Origin: Methylobacterium radiotolerans JCM 2831
GTDB lineage: Bacteria; Pseudomonadota; Alphaproteobacteria; Rhizobiales; Beijerinckiaceae
Assembly (NCBI RefSeq): GCF_000019725.1
Contig: NC_010505.1
Coordinates: 1,426,001 to 1,490,000 of the forward strand
Length of the DNA stretch: 64,000 nucleotides
Direction: 5' to 3'
Shown: positions 25,379 through 33,465 of the stretch, one piece after another
Layout: every line of letters begins with the position of its first letter
Numbering within the stretch: the first letter of the stretch is position 1
Notes under the pieces: model-generated
Database searches by the model: none
The model's input: the letters and a program-made list of their open reading frames with translations, nothing else
Told to the model about the DNA's origin: nothing
Position numbers and translations under genes: made by a program

Positions 25379-27043
25379 TCACGCCTGCCACCGCGCGGGC
25401 ATGCCCTCGACCTGGGCGTGGAAGAAGCGCCGCACGGCCAGCATGTGCTCGCAGGGGCCGCGGGTCAGCCGGTTGTGGGTGTAGAAGCCGCACTGGCAGG
25501 TGCCGCCGACCATGCGGTCGTCGAGATCGAGCTCCACCGCGGGCGTCAGGCTCCGGCCGTCGTCCAGCACGGTCCCGCTCAGGCGCCGCCTGTCGCCCGC
25601 CGGCTCGACGGGCCCGAGGGTGACCAGCCCGGCCGCCAGGAACCGGTCGGCCTTGGCCTCCTGCTCGGAGGCGAAGCGCAGGGCGCCCGGCGCCAGCGGC
25701 TCCCGGGTCAGCTCCCGCAGGCGGTAGACCCGCTTGTCGAGGTCGAACATGGCGCGGCCGGCCTGCACGTAGCCGCCGAGGGCCGCCTCCACGGTCGCCC
25801 GGTCGAGGCCGGTCTCGGCGGCGAGCGGCCCGGTCCCGGCGGCGTGGTGGCGCCGGAGCGCCGCGAAGACCCGGGCGGCGGTGCCGGCGTCGACCTCCGC
25901 CCGGGGCGCGAGCAGGTCGAACTGCCCGGCCCGGGACCAGTCGTTGGCGGTCCAGCCCGACAGGCCGAGGGTGAAGCGCAGGCCCCCGAAATCCACGACC
26001 GCGAAGCTCGGAAGCCCGGTGCCGAGGAGGTGCAGCCGCACCGACCGGGCGAGCGGCAGGGTCCGGGCCAGGATCGCGAGGCGCCGCCGCCCCCACAGGC
26101 GGATCTCCGCGGCCTCGCCCCCGCGGTAGATCGAGCGCCGGAAAGTCAGCCGCTCGTTCCAGGGCTCGATCAGCACGCTGACCGGCCGGTCGGGCTCGAG
26201 CAGGAACCGGAGGGAGCGCGGGCCGTGGCGCTCCCGGCGCGCGGCGAGGCGGGTCAGGATCGCGTGCATGTCGACCGGGTGCAGATCCACCACGTGGGCG
26301 GGCTGCGCCATGGCGCTCGACACCTGCAGGAAGCCCCGCATCCAGGAATCCGGCAGCTCGATCTTGTCCTCGCGGTAGGCGGCCTCGCCGGAGGTCTGGA
26401 CCGCGAAGCCGGTCGGGTCGATCGCCAGCTCCGTGTCGCGGTAGCTGCGGATCTTCTGGAACTCGTCGTAGAGGGCGTGGCTGTAGTCGATGTTGGTCGT
26501 GCCGCAGGCCATGTCGCCGATCCGCGCGAACGTGTCGTGGTCGCAGGACAGGCGCCCGTAGCTCGATTCGTCGAGGCTGAACGCCTCGAAGAAGATCTCG
26601 TCCGGATGGACCGTGATGACCGGGTCCAGCACGATCCAGGCGTCGAGGTTCTCCCGGTAGAGGTGGTCGAAGTACCGCTTCCGCGCGTCGTAGAACGGCC
26701 GCATCACGGCGTCGGAGCGGGCCGCGATGTCCCGGCTCTCGGCGCGCAGCGCCTCGATCTCGGCGCGCAGGCTGTCCTTCTCGGCGAGGGCCTCGGCCAG
26801 GAGCTCCTGCTCGTGGGCCTGGAGCCACGCGAAGTAGGCGGTGCGGTCCTTCGGCGCGAAGCGCAGGTCCGACACGACGACGTGGTGCAGGGCCGAGATC
26901 GCCTCCCGGAACGGCAGGTGCCGCGCCACGGTCCCGGCGAAGTAGGTCGGCTCGCGCAAGGTGTCGGGGACGAAGCCGAGCCGGGTCGCGTCCGCGTCCG
27001 AGACGGCCCGGCTCTCGCCGAGGTAGCGATGGACGAAGTTCAT
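25379..27043 (-). CDS. Winged-helix SWIM zinc-finger protein (WHSWIM-like)
   Basis: A 554-residue protein. Residues 73-108 are a charged coiled coil. The middle is a mixed alpha/beta region without a family I can name (HVVDLHPVDMHAILTRL). Residues 386-445 look like a winged helix (AARVFAALRRHH, then TGLDRATVEAALGGYV). Near the C-terminus is a SWIM finger with ligands C516, C518, C531 and H533. SWIM fingers bind nucleic acid or protein. I recall type XIII retrons as carrying a WHSWIM protein and an ARM/HEAT protein beside the RT, which matches here. The ATG overlaps the stop of the preceding WGR-repeat gene (ATGA). The candidate msr-msd starts about 50 bases downstream. Confidence 0.85.
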   Translation of the reverse strand: MNFVHRYLGESRAVSDADATRLGFVPDTLREPTYFAGTVARHLPFREAISALHHVVVSDLRFAPKDRTAYFAWLQAHEQELLAEALAEKDSLRAEIEALRAESRDIAARSDAVMRPFYDARKRYFDHLYRENLDAWIVLDPVITVHPDEIFFEAFSLDESSYGRLSCDHDTFARIGDMACGTTNIDYSHALYDEFQKIRSYRDTELAIDPTGFAVQTSGEAAYREDKIELPDSWMRGFLQVSSAMAQPAHVVDLHPVDMHAILTRLAARRERHGPRSLRFLLEPDRPVSVLIEPWNERLTFRRSIYRGGEAAEIRLWGRRRLAILARTLPLARSVRLHLLGTGLPSFAVVDFGGLRFTLGLSGWTANDWSRAGQFDLLAPRAEVDAGTAARVFAALRRHHAAGTGPLAAETGLDRATVEAALGGYVQAGRAMFDLDKRVYRLRELTREPLAPGALRFASEQEAKADRFLAAGLVTLGPVEPAGDRRRLSGTVLDDGRSLTPAVELDLDDRMVGGTCQCGFYTHNRLTRGPCEHMLAVRRFFHAQVEGMPARWQA

Positions 27044-30000
27044 CGAGCCCCTTCCGAGACGGAGACGGGTCCCCGCGGCTCCGGCGGGCACCGGACGAGG
27101 GGCACGGCGAGATCGGGATGCGCGTCGGCGACGTCGCGCAGGGTCAGGATCGCGGCGCTGCGGTCCCGGGCCGTGCCGCTCAGGGTGAGGTCGGCGAAGA
27201 GCGGCAGCAGCGCCTCGGCGCGGGCGCGGCTGCGCAGGGCCTCGGCCCGAAGGAAGGCGGCCATCCGGTCCTTGGCGACCCGGCCCCGCAGCACCTGCAG
27301 CATCACGATCCGGGCGAGGGGGATCAGCCGGGCGAAGGCCGCCTCGCTCGCCACGGCCTGCTCGGTCAGGAGTTCGGTGAGCAGGAGGTGCATCGACGGG
27401 GCGGGGTGCTCCAGGAGGCGCAGGACCTGCGCCTCCGCGTCCTCGGGCCGGAGCCGGCCGCGCAGGAGATGGCGGGCGAAGGCCAGGACCTCGGGCTTGA
27501 CGCTGTCGGTGACGACGGCGAGCGCCTCCGGCGTCCAGGCGGCCTCCGGCCAGGACGCGAACAGGCCGCGGGCGAAGGCGAGGGTGTCGGGCCAGTCGCT
27601 CTCGACGAGGAGCACGGCCTCGGCCGCCGCGGCCTGGAACCGGGCCGGATCGGCCGCGAAGGCCGCCATCGCCCAGTCCCGCACCGCCCGGTAGGGGTGG
27701 CCGCCGAGCCGGGCGATCTGGCGGACGCTGAGGGCCTCGGCGCGCCGGTCGGGCAGGAGGGCGGCGCCGAGGCGGCGGGCGCCGTCGGCCCGCGCCTGCA
27801 GCAGGCGCCACAGGGTGCCGTCGTCGAGGGCGGCGCACTCCCCCGGCAGGGCCTCGCGCAGCAGCGCCACGACGTCGGCCGCGTAGGCGTCGTCGGGCGC
27901 CGCGCGGAACAGGCTGCCGATCAGCTCCCGGGCGAGACGTGGGGCGAGACCCGGATCCGCCGCCGCGAGGCGCGCCACCAGGGGCCGGGCGGCCTGCCGG
28001 ACGGCGCTGCCGGGCCCGCTGGCGAAGGCGACGATCCGGTCCGCGCAGGGCCCGAGCCGCGCGTCGTCGAGGCGCGCCAGCAGGACCAGGGCGGCGACCC
28101 GGATGTCCTCGGATTCCGCGCCGATCAGCGCGTCCCAGCTCTCCGGCGGCAGGCCGGCGGCCCCGGCCTCGGACTGCGCCAGGAGCGCGAGGCCGGCGGA
28201 TCTCACCGCGGCCGCCGGGTGGGCGATCAGGGCCGCGGCGTCCTCGGACGCGACCGGCAGGTCGCGGTCCGGCCACAGGAGGGGCAGGGCGGCGCGCAGG
28301 CCCCGGATCGCGGACGTCGCGGCCGCGCCGGGCTCCGGCGGCATGGCCCGCAGCCACGCCACCAGCCGGGCGACCAGCGGCGCCGCGAGCCCGGGGGACA
28401 GCGCCCGCGCCCGGGCGAGGCCGGGGAGGGCCGCCCGGACATCCGGCTCGGGGCTCGTGAGCAGCGCGGCGGCGAGGTCGGGATCCGACCAGACGGCCGG
28501 CGCCCCCGCCTCGAGGCGCCGCAGGGCCAGCGCCCGCGCCTCCGGATCCGGGCTCGTGAGCAGCGCCGCCACCAGGGCGGCGAGGTCGGCGGGGTCGGCG
28601 ATCCCGGCGGCGAGGCGCGCCTGGGCGGTCTGGAAGGCGAAGGTCCGCACGGCGTCGTGCGCCGCCGCCAGGAGGCGCCCGATCGCGGCGGCCGTCAGGG
28701 CCGCGCAGGCTGCCGGATCCGCGCGCAGCACCCGCAGGCCCAGCCGCGCCACCGGCTCGATCCGCCCCTCCGCGGCGAGGCGGAGCGCCAGGTCCGGGCG
28801 GGCGCTCCAGAGGTCCGGGAAGGCCTCGTCGCGCCGGTCGGGATCGACGGCGCCGGTCTCCAGGAAGGTCAGCGATCCCGCCCGCGGCCGGGCCTCCGGG
28901 GCGTGGCGGTACAGGAGCTGGCTCGCGGTCCAGTTGCGGGCGAGCGGCCCCCGCGCCCGCGCCTGCCGGCCCCAGGTCCCGTCCGGCTGCCGCCCCCAGG
29001 CGGTCCAGCGCGCCGGGGGGTCGAGATCCTCCGGCCCGAGGGCCAGCAGGAAGCCCGCCGCCAACGGGGCGAAGGCCGGGTCCCCGACGGCGCCGCGCTT
29101 GCGCAGGGCGCGCCAGATCCGCCGCTTCATGTAGGCGCGGGTGGCGGTGGACAGGCCGAGCCGCGCCTCCGGGCCCTGGCGCGCCGCGTCCACCGCGACG
29201 TAGCGCCGGAGGTCGGGGACGTAGGCGTGGCTCCGGCCGGCCCGGTACATCGCCTGCGCGGTCTCGAAGCGCTGGGCGGCGGCGCCGAACAGGGCGGCGT
29301 CGTCGGCCATCTCGGCGTGCTTGAACAGGCGCCGCAGGCCGATCAGGTAGGGCGGCCGCGCCGGCAGGCGGAGGAGGGCCGCGCAGAGCGTCGCGTGCAG
29401 GCCGGGCGCCGCCTGCGCCCGCCGGCCGAGCGCCACGAGGGCCGGCCCGACCCGGCCCGGATCGTGCCGGGCGAGGCCGTCCAGCGCCCCGCACAGGCCG
29501 TCGACGTCGCCCGCCTCGGCCGGCCGGGCGACCATGCCGGGCAGGTCCGGCTCGGCCTCCGGCGGCCGGCAGGCCCCGGTGAGCGGGGCGGCCAGGGCGA
29601 AAAGGGCGAGGTCGCGGACCACGCTGCCGGGCGCGTCGGCGGCGATCGCCGCGAGCACCGGACCGGCCTCGGCGCCCGCCGCCCGGGCGAGCGCCCAGAC
29701 CAGGGCGTAGCTCGCCCGCGCCGGGCCGAGCGCCCGCGCCAGGGCGATCAGGTCCGGAGCGGCCGCGGCCAGCCGCAACTCGCCGATCCGCCAGAGCAGG
29801 CGGTCGCGGTCGCGCTCGGTCCAGCTCCCGCGCAGGCAGGCGGAGAGCCGCGCCAGCAGCACGCCCGCGCGCCCGTCGGCGGTCGGCTCGGAGGCGGACG
29901 TCTCCGGGCCGTCGACCCGGCGGTAGCCGCCGTTGATCTTGGAGACCACCACGCTGTCGAACACCCGGGCCGCCGCCTCGGCGGTCACGGGCTGGGGCGT

Positions 30001-30162
30001 CTTGGAGCCCTCGCGCAGGGTCGCGCCGCGCCGGCCGTAGCGCGTGTTGACGAAGTAGCGCTCGGGCGTCCCGAGGGCCTCGTTCTCGATCAGATCGACG
30101 TCGTAGACCTTGTCGGAGGTGGCGTCCCGCAGATGGAGGCGCGCCGCGCGGACGACCCTCAT
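27040..30162 (-). CDS. WGR-like domain plus HEAT/ARM-repeat protein
   Basis: A 1040-residue protein. Residues 1-85 resemble a WGR domain: ERYFVNTRYGRRGATLREGSK supplies the Y/W-G-R core. The rest is almost entirely helical Ala/Leu/Asp-rich hairpins typical of HEAT/ARM solenoids (for example VALLTSPDPEARALALRRLEAG, a DPxxR-type turn repeated many times). WGR domains bind nucleic acid ends or RNA, and solenoids are scaffolds, so it could hold the retron msDNA-RNA while docking partners. The start at 30162 lacks its own Shine-Dalgarno but overlaps the stop of a 24-codon leader with a strong one. It corresponds to the ARM component of type XIII retrons as I recall them. Confidence 0.85.
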   Translation of the reverse strand: MRVVRAARLHLRDATSDKVYDVDLIENEALGTPERYFVNTRYGRRGATLREGSKTPQPVTAEAAARVFDSVVVSKINGGYRRVDGPETSASEPTADGRAGVLLARLSACLRGSWTERDRDRLLWRIGELRLAAAAPDLIALARALGPARASYALVWALARAAGAEAGPVLAAIAADAPGSVVRDLALFALAAPLTGACRPPEAEPDLPGMVARPAEAGDVDGLCGALDGLARHDPGRVGPALVALGRRAQAAPGLHATLCAALLRLPARPPYLIGLRRLFKHAEMADDAALFGAAAQRFETAQAMYRAGRSHAYVPDLRRYVAVDAARQGPEARLGLSTATRAYMKRRIWRALRKRGAVGDPAFAPLAAGFLLALGPEDLDPPARWTAWGRQPDGTWGRQARARGPLARNWTASQLLYRHAPEARPRAGSLTFLETGAVDPDRRDEAFPDLWSARPDLALRLAAEGRIEPVARLGLRVLRADPAACAALTAAAIGRLLAAAHDAVRTFAFQTAQARLAAGIADPADLAALVAALLTSPDPEARALALRRLEAGAPAVWSDPDLAAALLTSPEPDVRAALPGLARARALSPGLAAPLVARLVAWLRAMPPEPGAAATSAIRGLRAALPLLWPDRDLPVASEDAAALIAHPAAAVRSAGLALLAQSEAGAAGLPPESWDALIGAESEDIRVAALVLLARLDDARLGPCADRIVAFASGPGSAVRQAARPLVARLAAADPGLAPRLARELIGSLFRAAPDDAYAADVVALLREALPGECAALDDGTLWRLLQARADGARRLGAALLPDRRAEALSVRQIARLGGHPYRAVRDWAMAAFAADPARFQAAAAEAVLLVESDWPDTLAFARGLFASWPEAAWTPEALAVVTDSVKPEVLAFARHLLRGRLRPEDAEAQVLRLLEHPAPSMHLLLTELLTEQAVASEAAFARLIPLARIVMLQVLRGRVAKDRMAAFLRAEALRSRARAEALLPLFADLTLSGTARDRSAAILTLRDVADAHPDLAVPLVRCPPEPRGPVSVSEGAR

Positions 30163-30233
30163 GCCACCGTGCCGGCCCGCGCGGTCGGGCAGGGCTGCGT
30201 CGCGCGCGCGCGACGATCGACGGGTCCACGCAT
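30159..30233 (-). promoter_or_regulatory. 24-codon leader ORF coupled to the WGR-repeat gene
   Basis: ATG 30233 has GAGGAG five bases upstream and encodes MRGPVDRRARATQPCPTARA plus four more residues. Its TGA overlaps the ATG of the WGR-repeat gene (ATGA). The large downstream gene has no ribosome site of its own, so translation probably depends on this leader. A peptide function is not evident. Confidence 0.5.
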
Positions 30234-30348
30234 CCGGGCTCCTCGCGAAACGACCGGGACGGGCCGGCCGGCGAATCGCGGCGCCCGATGGCGCGGCAAC
30301 CTGCCCCAGCGGGGCCGCAGGGGCAACCGCATCCACACGGTTCCGTGA

Positions 30349-32325
30349 TCAGCCCTCCGCCGGCCCGGGATCGTCGCGCATGGCGGCGACCCAGAGGGCG
30401 GCCCGGGCGAAGGGGCCGGGCTCCGCGGCCGGGGCGGCGAGGAAGGCCGAGAGCCGCGCGGCGGTGGCCGGATGGCCCGCCGCGGCGAGGCGTGCGACCA
30501 AGTCGGCGCCGCCGGCGCGGGCGCTGGCCGCGAAGGCCCGCCGCCCGGCATGGAGGGCGTTCGCCAGGAGCGCGGCCGCCTCGTCGAGGAGCGTGGCCGG
30601 CCCCAGGTCCGGCGCCGGCGGGATCGGGTGGCCGGCGCCGTCCGGGGCGGCGAGGTCGGGCACGACGAGCCGGTCGGCCGACACCGACCAGGGATCGCAG
30701 ACCAGGGCGCCGTCCTCGATCCGCACCGGGCCGGCGACCTGCCGCACCGGTCCCCAGCGCCCCGAGCAGGCGCCCGCGAGGGCGTCCAGCGCGTGCGGCG
30801 CGGCGGGGTCGTAGGCGCGGGCGAGATGGAGCGTGCCGCCCGCCTCCGGCAGTTCGACGGCGGCCTGCCACGTCTGGGCGCCCGGCGCCCAGGCCTGTCC
30901 GAGGACCGCCTCGACGGCGAAGACGTGGAAGGCCTCCAGCCGGTCGCGCGGGCGCAGGAAGGCGGGCGGCCGGTCGGCGAGGCGGCGCAGGACCGACGAA
31001 ACGTCCCGCGCCGCCAGGGGGGCCGGGAGCCGCACGCGGGCGTCCCGCGGCAGCAGCGCCGTCCGGCCCCGCGCGCCCTGGCCGAGGGCGAGGAGCCCGT
31101 CGGCCCGGCGCCGGGCGACGCTGGTCAGGATCTGGCCCTGGCCGGTGCCCGCGACGGACAGGCCGGGGCTCAGGAGGCGCCCGGGCAGGCCGGCCACGAC
31201 GTCCGCCTCGGCCTCGCCCGGCGCGAACGCGCGCTCCAGCGCCAGGAGCGCGCCGGTGTCGGTGTCGGCCAGGGCCACCCGGGCGGCGGCGCCGCGCCCG
31301 CGGGCGAGGAACCTCGCGCCCAGCGAGACGAGGCGGGTCTTGCCCATGGCGGTCTCGTAGGGCTGGCCGAGGCCGAGGGCGACCGCCCCGCCCCGGACGC
31401 GGCCGAGGAGTTCCGCGGCGAGCGCCAGGACGACGGCCGCGTCGTAGGCGGCGTGGCGCCCGGCATAGGCCGCGAGCTGATCGGTGAGTTCCGCCTCCGC
31501 CAGCAGAACCTGCGTGGCGCCCCGCCTCTCGGCCGCCCGCCGCAGCCGGACGAGGGCGGCGTCGTGGGCCTCCGGCCCGGAGACCACCCCGGCCTCCAGC
31601 AGGCCGGCGACCACCCGGTCGGCGGCCTCCGCGAGTCCGTCCTCCGCGGGCGTCGCGGCCGTAGCGGTCCTGGCCGGCACCGCGCCGCCCAGGCGGATCT
31701 CGGGGGCGCCCGCGGCCTCCCGGAAGGCGCGGATCGCCAGGGCGACGTGGGCGCAACCACCCCCGGCCGCGCAGTCGCAGCGGGCATAGCCGACGGCGTC
31801 GGGCACGAGGAAGCGCACGGTCGCGGTCGGGAGCCGCGCGGCGGGCACGGCGCCCCGCTCCAGCCCGACCGTGATCCCACCCGCCAGGAGGCGCCGCAGC
31901 TCCGCCGCCGCCGCGCCGCCGAGCCCCGCCTCGACGGTGGCGCCGTCGAGGGTGCCGGGATCCCAGGCGACCGCCGCCGCGGCCGGGACGGCAGTCCGCT
32001 CGGCAGTCTCCTCTGTGGGTCCCTCGGCGGCCCCCTCGACCGGCCCGTCCGCGACGGCCGCCCGGTAGGCGACGACGAGGGCGACCCGGTGCCGGCACAT
32101 CCCGCTCGCCGGGCAGGTGCAGGTGGCCGCGTCGGGGGGCCGGCCGGGGCCGAGCCGCGTGACCGTGCCGTCGGCGAAGCGCGCCTCGACGGTGCCGTCC
32201 CCGGCTTCCGCGAGGGCCGGCCCCGCGCCGGCGGCGACCTCGCGCAGCGCGCGCTTCACCAGCCCGGCATTGGCGAGCTGGATCAGGCCGTCATCCGTGA
32301 GGGCGCGGAGGTCGGGGCGGGCCAT
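30349..32325 (-). CDS. SWIM zinc-finger protein (YehQ-like)
   Basis: A 658-residue protein with two SWIM-type fingers: residues 69-79 (CTCPASGMCRH) and residues 183-193 (CDCAAGGGCAH). The remainder is a helical, Ala-rich region with no recognised domain. It matches the size and position of E. coli YehQ, the SWIM protein of the MoxR-vWA cluster. ATG 32325 lies 9 bases after the vWA stop, so it is cotranscribed. A second SWIM protein sits three genes downstream, so the system uses at least three SWIM motifs on two polypeptides. Its role may be binding DNA or RNA targets of the AAA motor; this is inference. Confidence 0.87.
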   Translation of the reverse strand: MARPDLRALTDDGLIQLANAGLVKRALREVAAGAGPALAEAGDGTVEARFADGTVTRLGPGRPPDAATCTCPASGMCRHRVALVVAYRAAVADGPVEGAAEGPTEETAERTAVPAAAAVAWDPGTLDGATVEAGLGGAAAAELRRLLAGGITVGLERGAVPAARLPTATVRFLVPDAVGYARCDCAAGGGCAHVALAIRAFREAAGAPEIRLGGAVPARTATAATPAEDGLAEAADRVVAGLLEAGVVSGPEAHDAALVRLRRAAERRGATQVLLAEAELTDQLAAYAGRHAAYDAAVVLALAAELLGRVRGGAVALGLGQPYETAMGKTRLVSLGARFLARGRGAAARVALADTDTGALLALERAFAPGEAEADVVAGLPGRLLSPGLSVAGTGQGQILTSVARRRADGLLALGQGARGRTALLPRDARVRLPAPLAARDVSSVLRRLADRPPAFLRPRDRLEAFHVFAVEAVLGQAWAPGAQTWQAAVELPEAGGTLHLARAYDPAAPHALDALAGACSGRWGPVRQVAGPVRIEDGALVCDPWSVSADRLVVPDLAAPDGAGHPIPPAPDLGPATLLDEAAALLANALHAGRRAFAASARAGGADLVARLAAAGHPATAARLSAFLAAPAAEPGPFARAALWVAAMRDDPGPAEG

Positions 32326-32334
32326 CGGCGCCGC

Positions 32335-33465
32335 TCAGGCCCGGATCGCGGCGGCGAGCCAGCCGGCGAGCTCGCCGGGCGTCATCGCGCCGATCTCGGC
32401 GCCGGCCGCCACGAGCCGCTGCGCCATCGCCCGGTCGTAGGCCGGCCGCGCCTCCGAATCGAGGGCCGCGAGCCCGAGCACGCGGGTCCGCTGGCCGGAG
32501 AGCGCCCGCACCTGCTCGACCAGCGCGGCCTCGCTCGCGCCCTCGTAGAAGTCGGAGACCAGCACCACGATCGCCCGCTCCGGCGCCGCGATCAGGCCGG
32601 CCGCGTAGCGCAGGGCGCCGCCGATGTCGGTGCCGCCGCCGAGCTGCACCTTCATGAGCAGCTCGCAGGCGTCGTCGCAGTCGCGGGTCAGGTCCACCAC
32701 CGCGGTGTCGAAGGCGACGAGGTGTGTGCGGATGCCGGGAAGCTTCCACAGGCAGGCGGCCATCACCGAGGCGTGGATCACCGAATCGAGCATCGACCCG
32801 CTCTGGTCGACGAGCAGGATCACCTGCCACGGCCGCATCTGCCGCCGGTTCCGGGCGAAGAAGTGCAGCCGCTCGACGGTGATCCGCCGGCTCTCGGGAT
32901 CGTAGTGGCGCAGGTTGTCGCGGATCGTCCGGTTCAGGTCGAGGTCGCGGGCGCCGGGCAGGCGCGTGTGCCGCCGCCGGTCGAGCACTCCCGAGAACGC
33001 CACCGCGAGGTCCCGGGCCAGCCGCTCCATCAGCTGCCGCACCACCGCCTGGACGAGCTTGCGGGCCATCACCAGCACGTCGGGCGCCATCAGGTGCTTG
33101 GTGCGCAGGACCGCCTTCAGCAGCGTCTCGTTCGGCTCGACCCGGGCCAGCACTTCGGGATTCGTGACCACGTCGTCGATGGCGTAGAGCTCGATCGCGT
33201 CGCGCTCCAGCCGCTCGATCGTCTCGCGGGGGAAGAGCGTGTGGACCGCGTTGATCCAGCCCGGCACCGTCAGCCTCGAGCCCTCGCGGCCGCCCTGGCG
33301 CCGCTCTCCCCGCGCCGCGCCCTCGGCGTCGCGGCCGTAGAGCCAGTCGAGCGCCTGATCCATGGCGGCCGCCTCCCCCGAGAGGGCGCAGCCGGCCCCC
33401 GCGCAGGCCGAGTCCGCCGCCTCGCCGAGGATGAGCCGCCAGCGCGTGACCGGGTCGAGGCTCAC
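32335..33465 (-). CDS. vWA domain protein (YehP-like), MoxR partner
   Basis: A 376-residue protein with a C-terminal von Willebrand factor A domain. The MIDAS residues are all present: DQSGS (D220, S222, S224), GGGTD (T279) and SDFYEG (D305), so it should bind a metal. The N-terminal 200 residues are helical and contain HTLFPRETIERLERDAIELY, as in YehP-type proteins. vWA proteins pair with MoxR AAA+ ATPases as chaperone/adaptor. The start is a GTG overlapping the stop of the upstream WGR-DUF4132 gene (GTGA). Here the MoxR and vWA genes are separated by the DUF5682 and two WGR-DUF4132 genes but remain in one operon. Confidence 0.92.
   Translation of the reverse strand: MSLDPVTRWRLILGEAADSACAGAGCALSGEAAAMDQALDWLYGRDAEGAARGERRQGGREGSRLTVPGWINAVHTLFPRETIERLERDAIELYAIDDVVTNPEVLARVEPNETLLKAVLRTKHLMAPDVLVMARKLVQAVVRQLMERLARDLAVAFSGVLDRRRHTRLPGARDLDLNRTIRDNLRHYDPESRRITVERLHFFARNRRQMRPWQVILLVDQSGSMLDSVIHASVMAACLWKLPGIRTHLVAFDTAVVDLTRDCDDACELLMKVQLGGGTDIGGALRYAAGLIAAPERAIVVLVSDFYEGASEAALVEQVRALSGQRTRVLGLAALDSEARPAYDRAMAQRLVAAGAEIGAMTPGELAGWLAAAIRA

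Noticed and set aside
23050..25623. 857-residue plus-strand frame through the RT gene and the msr-msd region
   Set aside because: No start context or domain, Gly/Arg-rich; the minus strand has retron RT motifs.
25379..32098. A 2239-residue minus-strand open frame covering three genes
   Set aside because: Only its last part (from 27043 down) has real protein character, namely the WH-SWIM protein. The rest is an Arg/Gly/Pro-rich shadow of the WGR-HEAT and SWIM genes, which carry the recognisable motifs in other frames.
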